From: an uncultured Clostridia bacterium | GTDB taxonomy: Bacteria; Bacillota; Clostridia; Christensenellales; UBA1242 | Reading direction: 5' to 3' | DNA length: 13,338 nt | NCBI GenBank assembly: GCA_947303145.1 | Contig: CAMYXB010000017.1 | Coordinates: 1 to 13,338 of the forward strand | In this document: positions 5,140-12,747 of the stretch, piece after piece | How the letters are laid out: each line of letters starts with the position of its first letter | Position numbering within the stretch: position 1 is the first letter of the stretch | Position numbers and translations under genes: made by a program | Notes under the pieces: generated by a model | The model's database searches: none | What the model saw: only the letters and a program-made list of their open reading frames with translations | What the model was told of the DNA's origin: nothing

Positions 5140-7746
5140 TCAGTTAATTCTTTCCTTGGTGATGCACTCTATGACATCACCTTCTTGTATATCATTGAAG
5201 CCGTCTATCCTTATGCCACACTCATATCCAGCGGAAACTTCTTTCGCATCATCTTTCTCTCTCTTGAGAGTGGCTATCCTACCCTCGAAGATAATGTCGT
5301 TATTTCTATACACCTTGACATCGGCATTCCTCATAATCTTGCCATCTAGGACATAACTGCCGGCGATGGTGCCCACGCCACTAATTCTAAACAGCACTCT
5401 AATCTCTGCATGTCCACAGACAACTTCGTTATACTTAGGCGTCATCATGGACTTGGCGAGTCTCTCTATATCCTCGATAGCCTTGTAGATGATGTCATAC
5501 TGCCTAATCTCCACTTTATTCTGCTTGGCATAGCCGGAGATTTTGGCTCCCACTTTAGTATCAAATGATACAATGATAGCGGAAGACACTTTGGCTAGAC
5601 TCACATCGTTCTCGTTGATATTGCCCACACCAGCATAAACCACCTCGACATCTACTTCTTCATTCTCTATATTCATGAGACTTTCTTTGACAGCCTCGCA
5701 AGAGCCTTGATTATCGGCTTTAATAAGGATATTAAGTTTTTTCTTGTTCTCGTCAGCAGAGGTGGACAAAAATTCGTCCAAACTCATGGCGGTGGTGCTG
5801 TCCATCTTCTCTTGAGCCATTCTCACTCTACGCTCTTCTATGACATTCTTGCTAAGTCTTTCGTCCACCACTTGCACGCTGTCTCCCGCTCTTGGAACAG
5901 AATCAAAGCCCAAGACGGATACTGGAGTAGATGGTGGAGCAGACTTGATGTTCCTACCCATATCGTCCATAATGGCACGCACTTTGCCAAGAGCGAAGCC
6001 GGACATAATATTGTCTCCCACATGGAGTGTGCCATTCTGCACAATAATATTGGCTATGGGGCCTCTGTTTTTGTCCAGACTGGCCTCTATAACTGTGCCC
6101 ACTGCATCACGAGAAGGATTGCACTTGAGTTCCTGCATCTCAGAAACGAGAAGAATGGTCTCGAGCAGTTTGTCTATGCCTTCGCCAGTGACAGATGACA
6201 CTGGGACAAATATGGCATCTCCACCCCACTCTTCTGGCAGGACTTCATATTCTGTAAGTTGTTGTTTAATCCTCTCCACATCTGCGCTGGGTTTGTCTAT
6301 CTTGGTTATTGCAACAATGAGTGGAGCCTTGGCTTCCTTAATATGCTTTATGGCCTCCACAGTCTGCGGTTTCACGCCGTCATCACCTGCGACAATGAGT
6401 ATGGCCACATCTGTTATCTCTGTGCCACGCTTGCGCATATTGATGAAAGCCTCGTGTCCAGGGGTGTCGATGAACGTAATCTTCTCCCCATTCCATGTGA
6501 TAGAGTATGCGCCTATTGACTGGGTTATTCCACCTGCTTCACCACTGGTGACGTGTGTCTTGCGGATATAATCAAGTAGTGACGTCTTGCCATGGTCGAC
6601 GTGTCCGACAATGGTGACAATGGGGGCTCTCTTCTCTGTATTGGTGCCATCATCAAGAGAGGCATTGTCTAAAAGTTGCTCCTCATAAGATTTGTCCACC
6701 TTTTGCTCCAAAGTGATGCCCAATTCCCCAGCGATAAGTTCTGCTGTGGTGAAGTCTATAGTGCTGTTGATAGACGCCATGACGCCAAGTGTCATAAGCC
6801 CTTTGATGAGTTCTGTGACTGGCTTGCCTATCTTCTCCGACAAAGCCTTAACTGTGATATTATTGCTGGTTATTACTGCACTGGTTATTGGAGTAAAGAC
6901 TACTGGGGCTATGTCTTGTTTGGTCTTTTTGAGTTTCAACTTGCGAGTGACCATTCTCTCTTCGATGCTGGCCTCTTCGAGAAGTCCACGACGCATGAGA
7001 GACTTCTTGTTCACCCTCCTCTCGTCATCTCGCTCTGTCTTATGCTTAGCATTATTCTGGCTCCTATCCTTGCCCGAGCCGAAAGCAGAAGAGGCGGACT
7101 GGAGAGAGGCGTTCTTCTTAGGCAAAATATCTGTCAGAGAATTGCTCTTGGGTCTATTATTGTCTCTTGGCCCCCTGTCAAATCTATTGTCTGCACCTCT
7201 GTCGCCTCTATTCCTAGGAGCGCCTGTGCTGTAGGCTCTGACTTGACCATTTTGACCAGGTGTGTATTGTCTATGCTGGGTGGAGGCTCGAGAGAAATCT
7301 CTAGGCTTATCTTCTCTTGGAGGATACTTGTTCTGTGAGGAAGATTTGAAGGGAGGCTTGCCCATCTGTTCTCTAGGTGATTCCTTGCCAAAACGAGTTT
7401 TAGGAGAGAGTGGTTGTGCTGGGCTTGCAGGTTTCTCGCTTATTTTATCTTTTGATGGCTCGCTTGTTTTCCCTTCAAATAGTTGAGCGAAAGACTCAGT
7501 AGTCTCCTTGGTCTCTTCTTGTCTTAGTTTGAATTGTTCTCTTATATATTGAGCCTTCTGCTCGTTCTCTTCCTTTCTTGCCAGAGACAGAAGTGCCTGT
7601 CTCTTCTCCTCAATAGCCTTGAGGGCTTGTTCCTTCAAGATTTGAACCTTGCGAAAAAGAGATGGAATAGAACCTTCCATATTTAATTTGTGCAACGATT
7701 TAATGTTGCTTATGCTTTGCTGTTTCTCTTCGCTTTTAGTAATCAA
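5140..7746 (-). CDS. infB: Translation initiation factor IF-2
   Basis: IF-2 is the GTPase that brings fMet-tRNA to the 30S subunit and promotes 50S joining. Domains in the 868-residue product: a charged, coiled-coil-like N-terminus (about 25-85); a disordered Pro/Arg/Asn/Gly-rich stretch (about 95-245, with RNRGDRGADNRFDRG); one IF2_N domain (about 285-350); the G domain with GHVDHGKT (381-388), GGITQ (405-409), DTPGH (427-431), TKID (481-484) and SSV (517-519); domain II (about 546-640); domain III (about 668-765); and the C-terminal fMet-tRNA-binding domain (about 770-868). The G4 box reads TKID where NKID is usual. The start is TTG at 7746, with AGGAG 9 nt upstream; the first ATG, 22 codons later, has no Shine-Dalgarno. 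ylxQ, usually between ylxR and infB in Firmicutes, is absent; ylxR ends 19 nt upstream. Confidence 0.97.
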   Translation of the reverse strand: MITKSEEKQQSISNIKSLHKLNMEGSIPSLFRKVQILKEQALKAIEEKRQALLSLARKEENEQKAQYIREQFKLRQEETKETTESFAQLFEGKTSEPSKDKISEKPASPAQPLSPKTRFGKESPREQMGKPPFKSSSQNKYPPREDKPRDFSRASTQHRQYTPGQNGQVRAYSTGAPRNRGDRGADNRFDRGPRDNNRPKSNSLTDILPKKNASLQSASSAFGSGKDRSQNNAKHKTERDDERRVNKKSLMRRGLLEEASIEERMVTRKLKLKKTKQDIAPVVFTPITSAVITSNNITVKALSEKIGKPVTELIKGLMTLGVMASINSTIDFTTAELIAGELGITLEQKVDKSYEEQLLDNASLDDGTNTEKRAPIVTIVGHVDHGKTSLLDYIRKTHVTSGEAGGITQSIGAYSITWNGEKITFIDTPGHEAFINMRKRGTEITDVAILIVAGDDGVKPQTVEAIKHIKEAKAPLIVAITKIDKPSADVERIKQQLTEYEVLPEEWGGDAIFVPVSSVTGEGIDKLLETILLVSEMQELKCNPSRDAVGTVIEASLDKNRGPIANIIVQNGTLHVGDNIMSGFALGKVRAIMDDMGRNIKSAPPSTPVSVLGFDSVPRAGDSVQVVDERLSKNVIEERRVRMAQEKMDSTTAMSLDEFLSTSADENKKKLNILIKADNQGSCEAVKESLMNIENEEVDVEVVYAGVGNINENDVSLAKVSSAIIVSFDTKVGAKISGYAKQNKVEIRQYDIIYKAIEDIERLAKSMMTPKYNEVVCGHAEIRVLFRISGVGTIAGSYVLDGKIMRNADVKVYRNNDIIFEGRIATLKREKDDAKEVSAGYECGIRIDGFNDIQEGDVIECITKERIN

Positions 7747-7765
7747 AGAATAATACTCCTATACT

Positions 7766-8026
7766 TTATTTTATTATACTTTCCCTCAAATTTTCTAGGA
7801 TATTTTGAGGAATCTCACACTTAAACGCTCTATTTAGCGATTTCGTCTTAATTGCCTTGTCTAGACAAGAAATATCTTTACAAACATATGCACCTCTGCC
7901 ATTCGCCTTGAGAGTAGGGTCAATATAGACTTCACCATCACTATTCTTGACTATTCTACACAGGTCATGCTTATCCTTCATCTGACGACAGGCTATGCAC
8001 ATGCGAAGCGTGACTGACTTTGACAT
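7766..8026 (-). CDS. ylxR: YlxR/RnpM family RNA-binding protein
   Basis: This is an 86-residue member of the YlxR family (DUF448), encoded between nusA and infB in most Firmicutes. Reported roles include modulating RNase P (hence RnpM) and nucleoid or transcription regulation; which applies here cannot be read from sequence. RMCIACRQMKDKHDLCRIV (about 8-26) and GRGAYVC (43-49) are the family signatures. C10, C13, C49 and C54 are spaced as a possible metal site, which is my inference. The start lies 3 nt after the nusA stop, and its GAGGAG is inside the nusA tail, so the two are translationally coupled. Confidence 0.93.
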   Translation of the reverse strand: MSKSVTLRMCIACRQMKDKHDLCRIVKNSDGEVYIDPTLKANGRGAYVCKDISCLDKAIKTKSLNRAFKCEIPQNILENLRESIIK

Positions 8027-8029
8027 ATC

Positions 8030-9172
8030 TCACTCCTCTACTGAGTCTAACAATCCATCATCATCTAGCGGCTCACTGCTCTCGGGAGAAGTCTTACCTA
8101 GTTGATTGAACAAAAGGTCTCCGTCAAGCTGTCTAGCATCTGTCTCGCCTCTCACATCTATCTTCCAGCCGGTGAGCTTGACTGCCAAGCGGACATTCTG
8201 CCCTGCCTTACCTATGGCAAGTGACAACTTGTTGTCTGGCACCACTGCTCTAGCGCTGTTTTGACCATTTATATTATAAACTGTGATGACTGAGGCTGGT
8301 GAGAGGGCTCTGGCGATGTATTCGAGAGGATTGTCAGAATATTCTATGATATCTATCTTCTCACCATTGAGTTCCTCCACGATAGCGTTGATTCTCATAC
8401 CCTTATTGCCCACACAGGCGCCCACGATGTCGATGTTGGGATTGGTGGAATAAACAGATATTTTGGTCCTAAAACCTGCTTCTCTGGCAATATTCTTGAT
8501 AACAATGTCACCATTCTTAATCTCAGGCACTTCGAGTTCGAACAACTTCTTGACGAAGCCAATATTACTACGAGATACTTGAATGAATGATGAGGTGACG
8601 CTGTCACGAATGTTCTTGACATAGACTTTGATTCTGTCACCTACTGCATAGTTCTCATTAGGAATCTGGTCGCTTGCTTGCATCATGCCTTCAAGGGAAC
8701 TGCTGGGAATATCTACATACACTATGTCATTGTCTATCCTGCGGATAAGGGCAGTGACCAGTTCATTCTGCTTTTCTGATAATTCATCGAGTGCTACTTG
8801 ATGCTCTGCCTCTCTCAGTTTCTGCAGGACGACTTGTTTGGCTATCTGCGCGGCGATTCTGCCGAAAGACTTTGGTGTGACTTCCTCAGATATGACGTCA
8901 CCTACTTTGTAGGACTTCTTTATCTTTCTCGCTTCTTCTAAAGACACTTCTTTGTCTGGGTCGACCACTTCATCGACTACAGTCCTATAACTATACACTT
9001 TGATAGTGTTTTTCTCGGGGTTGAGTTTGACCATTGCACTGCTGGCGACACCGAAGTTCTTCTTATAAGCGCTGGTTAGAGCGGTCTCTAGAGATGAGAT
9101 GAAAAACTCCTTATTTATCCTCTTCTCCTTCTCTAAATCATCTAATGCTACGAAAAAATCCTTGTTAATCAT
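8030..9172 (-). CDS. nusA: Transcription termination/antitermination factor NusA
   Basis: NusA binds RNA polymerase and nascent RNA and tunes pausing, intrinsic termination and antitermination. The 380-residue protein has the N-terminal polymerase-binding domain (about 1-125, with VTPKSFGRIAAQIAKQVV), an S1 domain (about 135-200), KH1 with AREAGFRTKISV and GACVGNKGMRI (229-261), and KH2 with LAIGKAGQNVRLA (318-330). A short acidic tail follows (about 361-380); there are no E. coli-type C-terminal acidic repeats, as is normal for Firmicutes. AGGAGA sits about 7 nt before the ATG. It is 19 nt downstream of rimP and nearly touches ylxR. Many intrinsic terminators respond to NusA, so the hairpins in this operon could be subject to its feedback, which is speculative. 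Confidence 0.97.
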   Translation of the reverse strand: MINKDFFVALDDLEKEKRINKEFFISSLETALTSAYKKNFGVASSAMVKLNPEKNTIKVYSYRTVVDEVVDPDKEVSLEEARKIKKSYKVGDVISEEVTPKSFGRIAAQIAKQVVLQKLREAEHQVALDELSEKQNELVTALIRRIDNDIVYVDIPSSSLEGMMQASDQIPNENYAVGDRIKVYVKNIRDSVTSSFIQVSRSNIGFVKKLFELEVPEIKNGDIVIKNIAREAGFRTKISVYSTNPNIDIVGACVGNKGMRINAIVEELNGEKIDIIEYSDNPLEYIARALSPASVITVYNINGQNSARAVVPDNKLSLAIGKAGQNVRLAVKLTGWKIDVRGETDARQLDGDLLFNQLGKTSPESSEPLDDDGLLDSVEE

Positions 9173-9191
9173 AATAATTCTCCTATTATCC

Positions 9192-9644
9192 TCAAAAATC
9201 TATATGCAATCTACAGAGGGCGACATTCTTCCTCTCAAGCGTCTTGCTCTCCAGAGTCACCTCATCTGGCGAAAAGGACATCAATGTAGATGTGTATTCC
9301 TTCGTCCCATCTACTGGTGTGTAAAGCCTCACATCCACGACCTTGCCAATGTTCCTCATATAATCTTTGTCAGTCTTGATAGGTCTATCCAGCCCCACAG
9401 ACGAGACATTGAGATAATATGGGGCATCATGAGTGGGGTTAAGCTCATCTAGCCACACGTCCACTCTCTCGTGCACCGCCTGACAATCATCGATGGTGAT
9501 GGGAGCAGAATCTTTGTCTATAAACACAGTGAGATTCATGCCATTCAATTTCTTGACATATTCCACATCATAGAGTTCATAGCCAAGGGACGCTATTTTA
9601 TCCCGCAAGTAGTCATACACAACAGATGCTGTATTCTCTCTCAA
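9192..9644 (-). CDS. rimP: Ribosome maturation factor RimP
   Basis: RimP assists early assembly of the 30S subunit. The 150-residue product has the family's two-domain layout: an N-terminal alpha/beta domain (GYELYDVEYVKKLNGMNLTVFID, about 21-43), the signature NVSSVGLDRPIKT (79-91), and a small C-terminal beta barrel. It starts at TTG 9644, with AAGGAG ending 8 nt upstream. The only nearby ATG (9651) is out of frame and too close to the Shine-Dalgarno, so the rare start codon is well supported. It is the first gene of the large operon and is preceded by a strong promoter and a leader hairpin. Confidence 0.95.
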   Translation of the reverse strand: MRENTASVVYDYLRDKIASLGYELYDVEYVKKLNGMNLTVFIDKDSAPITIDDCQAVHERVDVWLDELNPTHDAPYYLNVSSVGLDRPIKTDKDYMRNIGKVVDVRLYTPVDGTKEYTSTLMSFSPDEVTLESKTLERKNVALCRLHIDF

Positions 9645-9666
9645 ATTGCATTCTCCTTTTTTATAA

Positions 9667-9697
9667 ACTTAAGAGTGGGCAAAACCCACTCTTAAGT
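9667..9697 (-). promoter_or_regulatory. 13-bp perfect hairpin in the rimP operon leader
   Basis: ACTTAAGAGTGGG pairs perfectly with CCCACTCTTAAGT across a 5-base loop, one of the strongest inverted repeats in the window. It lies inside the predicted leader (start near 9715) and ends about 10 nt before the rimP GGAG. What follows is TTATAAAAAAGG, not a T tract, so a normal intrinsic terminator is unlikely. Likely roles are mRNA stability, processing, or control of rimP translation. It also lies downstream of the exonuclease gene and could define the 3' end of that message. Confidence 0.65.
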
Positions 9698-9721
9698 AAA
9701 TACAAATCAAGTGACGAGTGT

Positions 9722-9750
9722 ATTATATCACATTAAAACTAAAATATCAA
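9722..9750 (-). promoter_or_regulatory. Strong sigma-A-type promoter of the rimP-nusA-infB operon
   Basis: On the minus strand, -35 TTGATA (9750-9745) and a consensus -10 TATAAT (9727-9722) are separated by 17 bases, with an extended TGn directly before the -10. The predicted start near 9715 gives a leader of about 70 nt. It lies wholly in the gap after the exonuclease gene and is the best promoter match in the window. Confidence 0.85.
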
Positions 9751-9768
9751 GAGAAAAAGATAAAATAA

Positions 9769-11346
9769 TCAATATAGTTTGAGAAAAACTTCCGCTGTGC
9801 CTATGACATCGTTGAGCGCTCTATGGGCGCCCACAAGTGACACTCCTAGATGCTCACAGACAGTGGCTAGTCTGTAATTTTTGAGTCCGGACAATTTTTG
9901 CTTGGCAAGAAGGTAAACATCGAGTTCGCTATTATCGAAATTTATGCCAATCTTCCTAGCATCTCTATTGAGAAAGAGCCTGTCAAAAGCAATGCTGTTG
10001 TATCCTACTAAAGTGCAACCTTGACAGAAAAGGTAAAAATCTCTTAAAACCTGCTCTATTGAATATGAATGGGCGACCATTTCATTGGTTATCCTATTCT
10101 TATCGGTAGCCTCCTTGGGAATAGGTCGTCTAGGCTTGACAAGTGTGGTGAAAACCTCCACAAATCTACCCCCTGTCACTTTGAGTGCACCTATCTCAAT
10201 TATTTCATCGTTTTGAGTGTCAAGTCCAGTGGTCTCAAAGTCATAAACGACAAACGAACCCCTCTCCACCTCTTTAGATATATGCCTCTCATCGAACAAT
10301 CCCGCTTGTCTCGAGGCTGTGAATGGCTGTGGAGAGACATATCTATAACCGCTGACATCTCCATTCTCCACAAATACATCATAAAGTGTTTTGCTGGGGA
10401 TAGAGCAGAGACTGATATTCTTGACTTTCATCTCGTAAGCATCACGATATTTGGCTATTTCTCCCTCCACTACGACCGTATTGCCTGCACTTAGTAAGTT
10501 CATTTTATGATAATTGGCTTTGCTGGGAAATATAACCGCATTTATACTCCCTGTGTCGTCTTTTATTTGGAAGCGGAAAAAAGGTTTCACCACATCTTCC
10601 ATCTCTCCTGTCTTGCGATTTTTCATCTTTTTTGTAAAAGATTTCTCTGAGATAGATGTAATGGTGCCAGCAACCACACAATCATTGTAAATCTTGGAGA
10701 TACTCTTGATATATCTAGGACTGAATGAAATCTCACCTCCTATAATCACTTTCTTGTCTTCTACTATGTATTTATCCCTGCTGGCAGATAGAATGACGTC
10801 AAGTTCACTCTTCTTCCTAGCGGACTCGAATCTCTCTTGAAGCATTTCTTCTTTAACAGGCTGTGAAGAAAGGGGCGTGGAGACAATCTCAAATGTAGCG
10901 GTGTAATTCCTAGATAAATAGTCTCTAAGTGCTGTGGCTATCTTGTTCTTTGTGAAATAATCGACAAGTGGCTCTTCTAGGGGGAAGTTGACCTGCACTT
11001 TATCATCATCTATGGCAATATCTACATATGATTTGTCCAGTTGCATATAGAACATATGGTGGTTTTTGTCCAAAAATTCTTTTATTTTTTTGATAATAAG
11101 GTCGCTGTCTAGATAACTTCTAGTAAATGTGATGTCAAAATTAAGTTCAAGACCTATATAATCCCTGATAGATGAGATAATTTCACCCTTATCTTGCTCT
11201 GTGATATCATTTTTGGTAGGATAGATGAAGGATATATGCAGAGTGTTATTTACTCGGGAAAAAGATATATCCTTGAGTCTTAAAAAGGAATATTTCTCAT
11301 CTGTTTTTTTATGAATAAAATCAATAAATCTATCTATCTTTTCCAT
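9769..11346 (-). CDS. PolC-derived exonuclease: N-terminal + OB + DEDDh exonuclease domains, no PHP or polymerase
   Basis: This 525-residue protein sits exactly where polC normally lies (rseP side upstream, rimP downstream) but is about a third of PolC's length (near 1400-1450). Visible parts: a PolC-like N-terminal region (about 1-200), an OB-fold (about 220-315, VVAGTITSISEKSF to VVVEGEIAKYRDAYEMKVKNI), a linker (about 316-360), and a DEDDh 3'-5' exonuclease (about 364-525). Exonuclease residues are intact: D369 and E371 (YDFETTGL), D455 (GYNSIAFD), H508 and D513 (AHRALND). The PHP region that flanks the exonuclease in PolC is missing, and the protein stops cleanly at the end of the exonuclease domain; no polymerase remnant follows. 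The linker contains QAGLF (347-351), resembling the sliding-clamp-binding pentapeptide. The likely role is a standalone proofreading or repair exonuclease; the partner polymerase is unknown. The ATG at 11346 lies unusually close to its promoter. Confidence 0.85.
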   Translation of the reverse strand: MEKIDRFIDFIHKKTDEKYSFLRLKDISFSRVNNTLHISFIYPTKNDITEQDKGEIISSIRDYIGLELNFDITFTRSYLDSDLIIKKIKEFLDKNHHMFYMQLDKSYVDIAIDDDKVQVNFPLEEPLVDYFTKNKIATALRDYLSRNYTATFEIVSTPLSSQPVKEEMLQERFESARKKSELDVILSASRDKYIVEDKKVIIGGEISFSPRYIKSISKIYNDCVVAGTITSISEKSFTKKMKNRKTGEMEDVVKPFFRFQIKDDTGSINAVIFPSKANYHKMNLLSAGNTVVVEGEIAKYRDAYEMKVKNISLCSIPSKTLYDVFVENGDVSGYRYVSPQPFTASRQAGLFDERHISKEVERGSFVVYDFETTGLDTQNDEIIEIGALKVTGGRFVEVFTTLVKPRRPIPKEATDKNRITNEMVAHSYSIEQVLRDFYLFCQGCTLVGYNSIAFDRLFLNRDARKIGINFDNSELDVYLLAKQKLSGLKNYRLATVCEHLGVSLVGAHRALNDVIGTAEVFLKLY

Positions 11347-11354
11347 CTTCCTAT

Positions 11355-11383
11355 ATTTTAGACAAAAATGGATAAAAAGTCAA
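11355..11383 (-). promoter_or_regulatory. Promoter of the PolC-derived exonuclease gene, likely leaderless
   Basis: On the minus strand, -35 TTGACT (11383-11378) and -10 TAAAAT (11360-11355) are 17 bases apart. The -10 ends 8 bases before the ATG at 11346, so transcription should begin within about 3 nt of the start codon. The AGGAAG just before the ATG is too close to serve as a normal Shine-Dalgarno and may be mostly untranscribed. Confidence 0.7.
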
Positions 11384-11390
11384 TTATCAA

Positions 11391-11417
11391 ATAAAAATGA
11401 CTGCCGATTGGCAGTCA
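11391..11417 (-). terminator. Intrinsic terminator after rseP
   Basis: An 8-bp perfect stem (TGACTGCC/GGCAGTCA) with loop AATC is followed by TTTTTAT on the minus strand, starting 5 nt after the rseP stop. It closes the cdsA-rseP unit and ends only 7 bases before the -35 box of the next gene's promoter. Confidence 0.88.
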
Positions 11418-11422
11418 AAATA

Positions 11423-12682
11423 TCATAATATGAAATGCAAAATGTCCACTACTATAACGAATAGGAAAAGGATAATGAGCCCTATCATGTGTATCATGCC
11501 CTCCACTTTCCTATTGACAGGCTTGCGCCGTATCCCCTCGATGCCCACGAAGACCATTCTAGCACCATCAAGTGCGGGGAACGGAAGCAAGTTAAACACC
11601 GCCAGATTGATGGAAATAAGTGGGAATAACAGAAGCAAATTGGCAAAATTCCTATAAGTAGCCTCTGCCAAGGTGACCACGGTGGTCACTGTTCCACCAA
11701 GACTGGAGATAGGAAGACGGAAAGTAATGAGTTGCCACAAAATAAGCAGTATCTTCCACGCCCATTTGATGCAGAACACAAAGGTATATCCCAGTGCCTC
11801 GAAGAACCCATATTTGTAATAATTCGTCTCTATGCCAATGGTTGCACGAGAAATGGTGGAGGCAGCATAGTCTACTTTGAAAGTCTTGTCCTCAATTTTG
11901 ACAAATCCAAATTCGTCAACAGCAAAAGTCTCCGTCTCCTCGCCATTCTCTATCTTCAAGACATCTACTGAAGTGTCGGGATTTTCACGCAAAGCATAGA
12001 TATAATCGCTGTCATTCAAGGCGTAGAGGTGTCCATAGGTGTCATCGCTCTTAGATGCCACTTCTGACCAAATGGACTTGTAAATCAAGATATCCTTGCT
12101 CTCACCATTACGTCTAACAGTGACTGTGAAAGAATCTCCTTCTGTGCCATCACCATAATCAAACTCAGTTATCATATTCATAAAATACGAGTCTGTGACA
12201 AAATCACACTCTACACCATTGACGTGAGTTATGATGTCTCCTTCCATAAGCCAAGTCTGTGCTGTAGCGGAAGGAGGAATGGTGACTGACTTTACCTGCA
12301 CTCTATCTGCATATCCAAAAGACATGAGGAAAATCATGGAAAAAATGAGTGCAGAAAGGAAATTGAAGAAAGGTCCAAAGAAAAGGACAATGAGCCTCTT
12401 CCAGACGGGTTGATTGTTGAACGCACCCTTTGATGCAGGCTTGTCTTCATCTTCTCCCTCGAACTGACAAAAACCACCAAGAGGCAAAATGCGAATGGAG
12501 AAAACTTCTCCATTCTTTTTGGTTTTCTTAAATATAGGCTTGCCGAAACCTATGGCAAACTCTTCTATCTTAAAGCCAAGCAATTTGCCAGCACTATAAT
12601 GCCCAAACTCGTGAATAGTAATCATGAGCATGAGCACAAGCAGTGCTATGGCTATATACAATACCCAAGTAAAGAAACCCAT
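11423..12682 (-). CDS. rseP: RseP/RasP site-2 intramembrane zinc metalloprotease
   Basis: This M50-family protease cuts within membrane segments of anti-sigma factors and leftover signal peptides. The 419-residue protein has an N-terminal membrane helix (about 5-23) with the zinc site HEFGH (24-28). A second segment (about 98-123, containing GPFFNFLSA) precedes a PDZ region starting near 126. Further helices span about 295-320 and 345-365, the third zinc-ligand motif LPFPALDG has D372, and there is a last helix at about 396-417. The length matches B. subtilis RasP. Residues about 200-275 are acidic and poorly conserved-looking, between the PDZ region and the next helix. The ATG at 12682 has AGGAG 6 nt upstream. 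It lies 65 nt after cdsA with no terminator between, so cotranscription is likely; dxr, often between them, is missing. Confidence 0.95.
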   Translation of the reverse strand: MGFFTWVLYIAIALLVLMLMITIHEFGHYSAGKLLGFKIEEFAIGFGKPIFKKTKKNGEVFSIRILPLGGFCQFEGEDEDKPASKGAFNNQPVWKRLIVLFFGPFFNFLSALIFSMIFLMSFGYADRVQVKSVTIPPSATAQTWLMEGDIITHVNGVECDFVTDSYFMNMITEFDYGDGTEGDSFTVTVRRNGESKDILIYKSIWSEVASKSDDTYGHLYALNDSDYIYALRENPDTSVDVLKIENGEETETFAVDEFGFVKIEDKTFKVDYAASTISRATIGIETNYYKYGFFEALGYTFVFCIKWAWKILLILWQLITFRLPISSLGGTVTTVVTLAEATYRNFANLLLLFPLISINLAVFNLLPFPALDGARMVFVGIEGIRRKPVNRKVEGMIHMIGLIILFLFVIVVDILHFIL

Positions 12683-12747
12683 TGAAAACTCCTAAAAAAA
12701 GCAATATATAATAGATATAATGCACAAAATAATGAAATATAATCAAA

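Noticed and set aside
5707..7338. Long plus-strand open frames opposite infB (up to 243 codons)
   Set aside because: They mirror infB codon structure, show low-complexity Ser/Leu-rich or Cys/His-rich translations, and have no Shine-Dalgarno or family match.
7100..7400. Repeats in the infB 5' half
   Set aside because: The Arg/Gly/Asn/Pro-rich stretch has recurring dipeptides but no true tandem unit; this is usual for the disordered IF-2 N-terminus.
9667..9697. Intrinsic terminator of the exonuclease gene
   Set aside because: The stem is strong but no T tract follows on either strand, and a consensus promoter lies upstream of it, placing it in a leader.
12683..12747. Promoter before rseP
   Set aside because: TTGATT and CATTAT-like strings occur but only at poor spacing; I could not separate them from AT-rich background.
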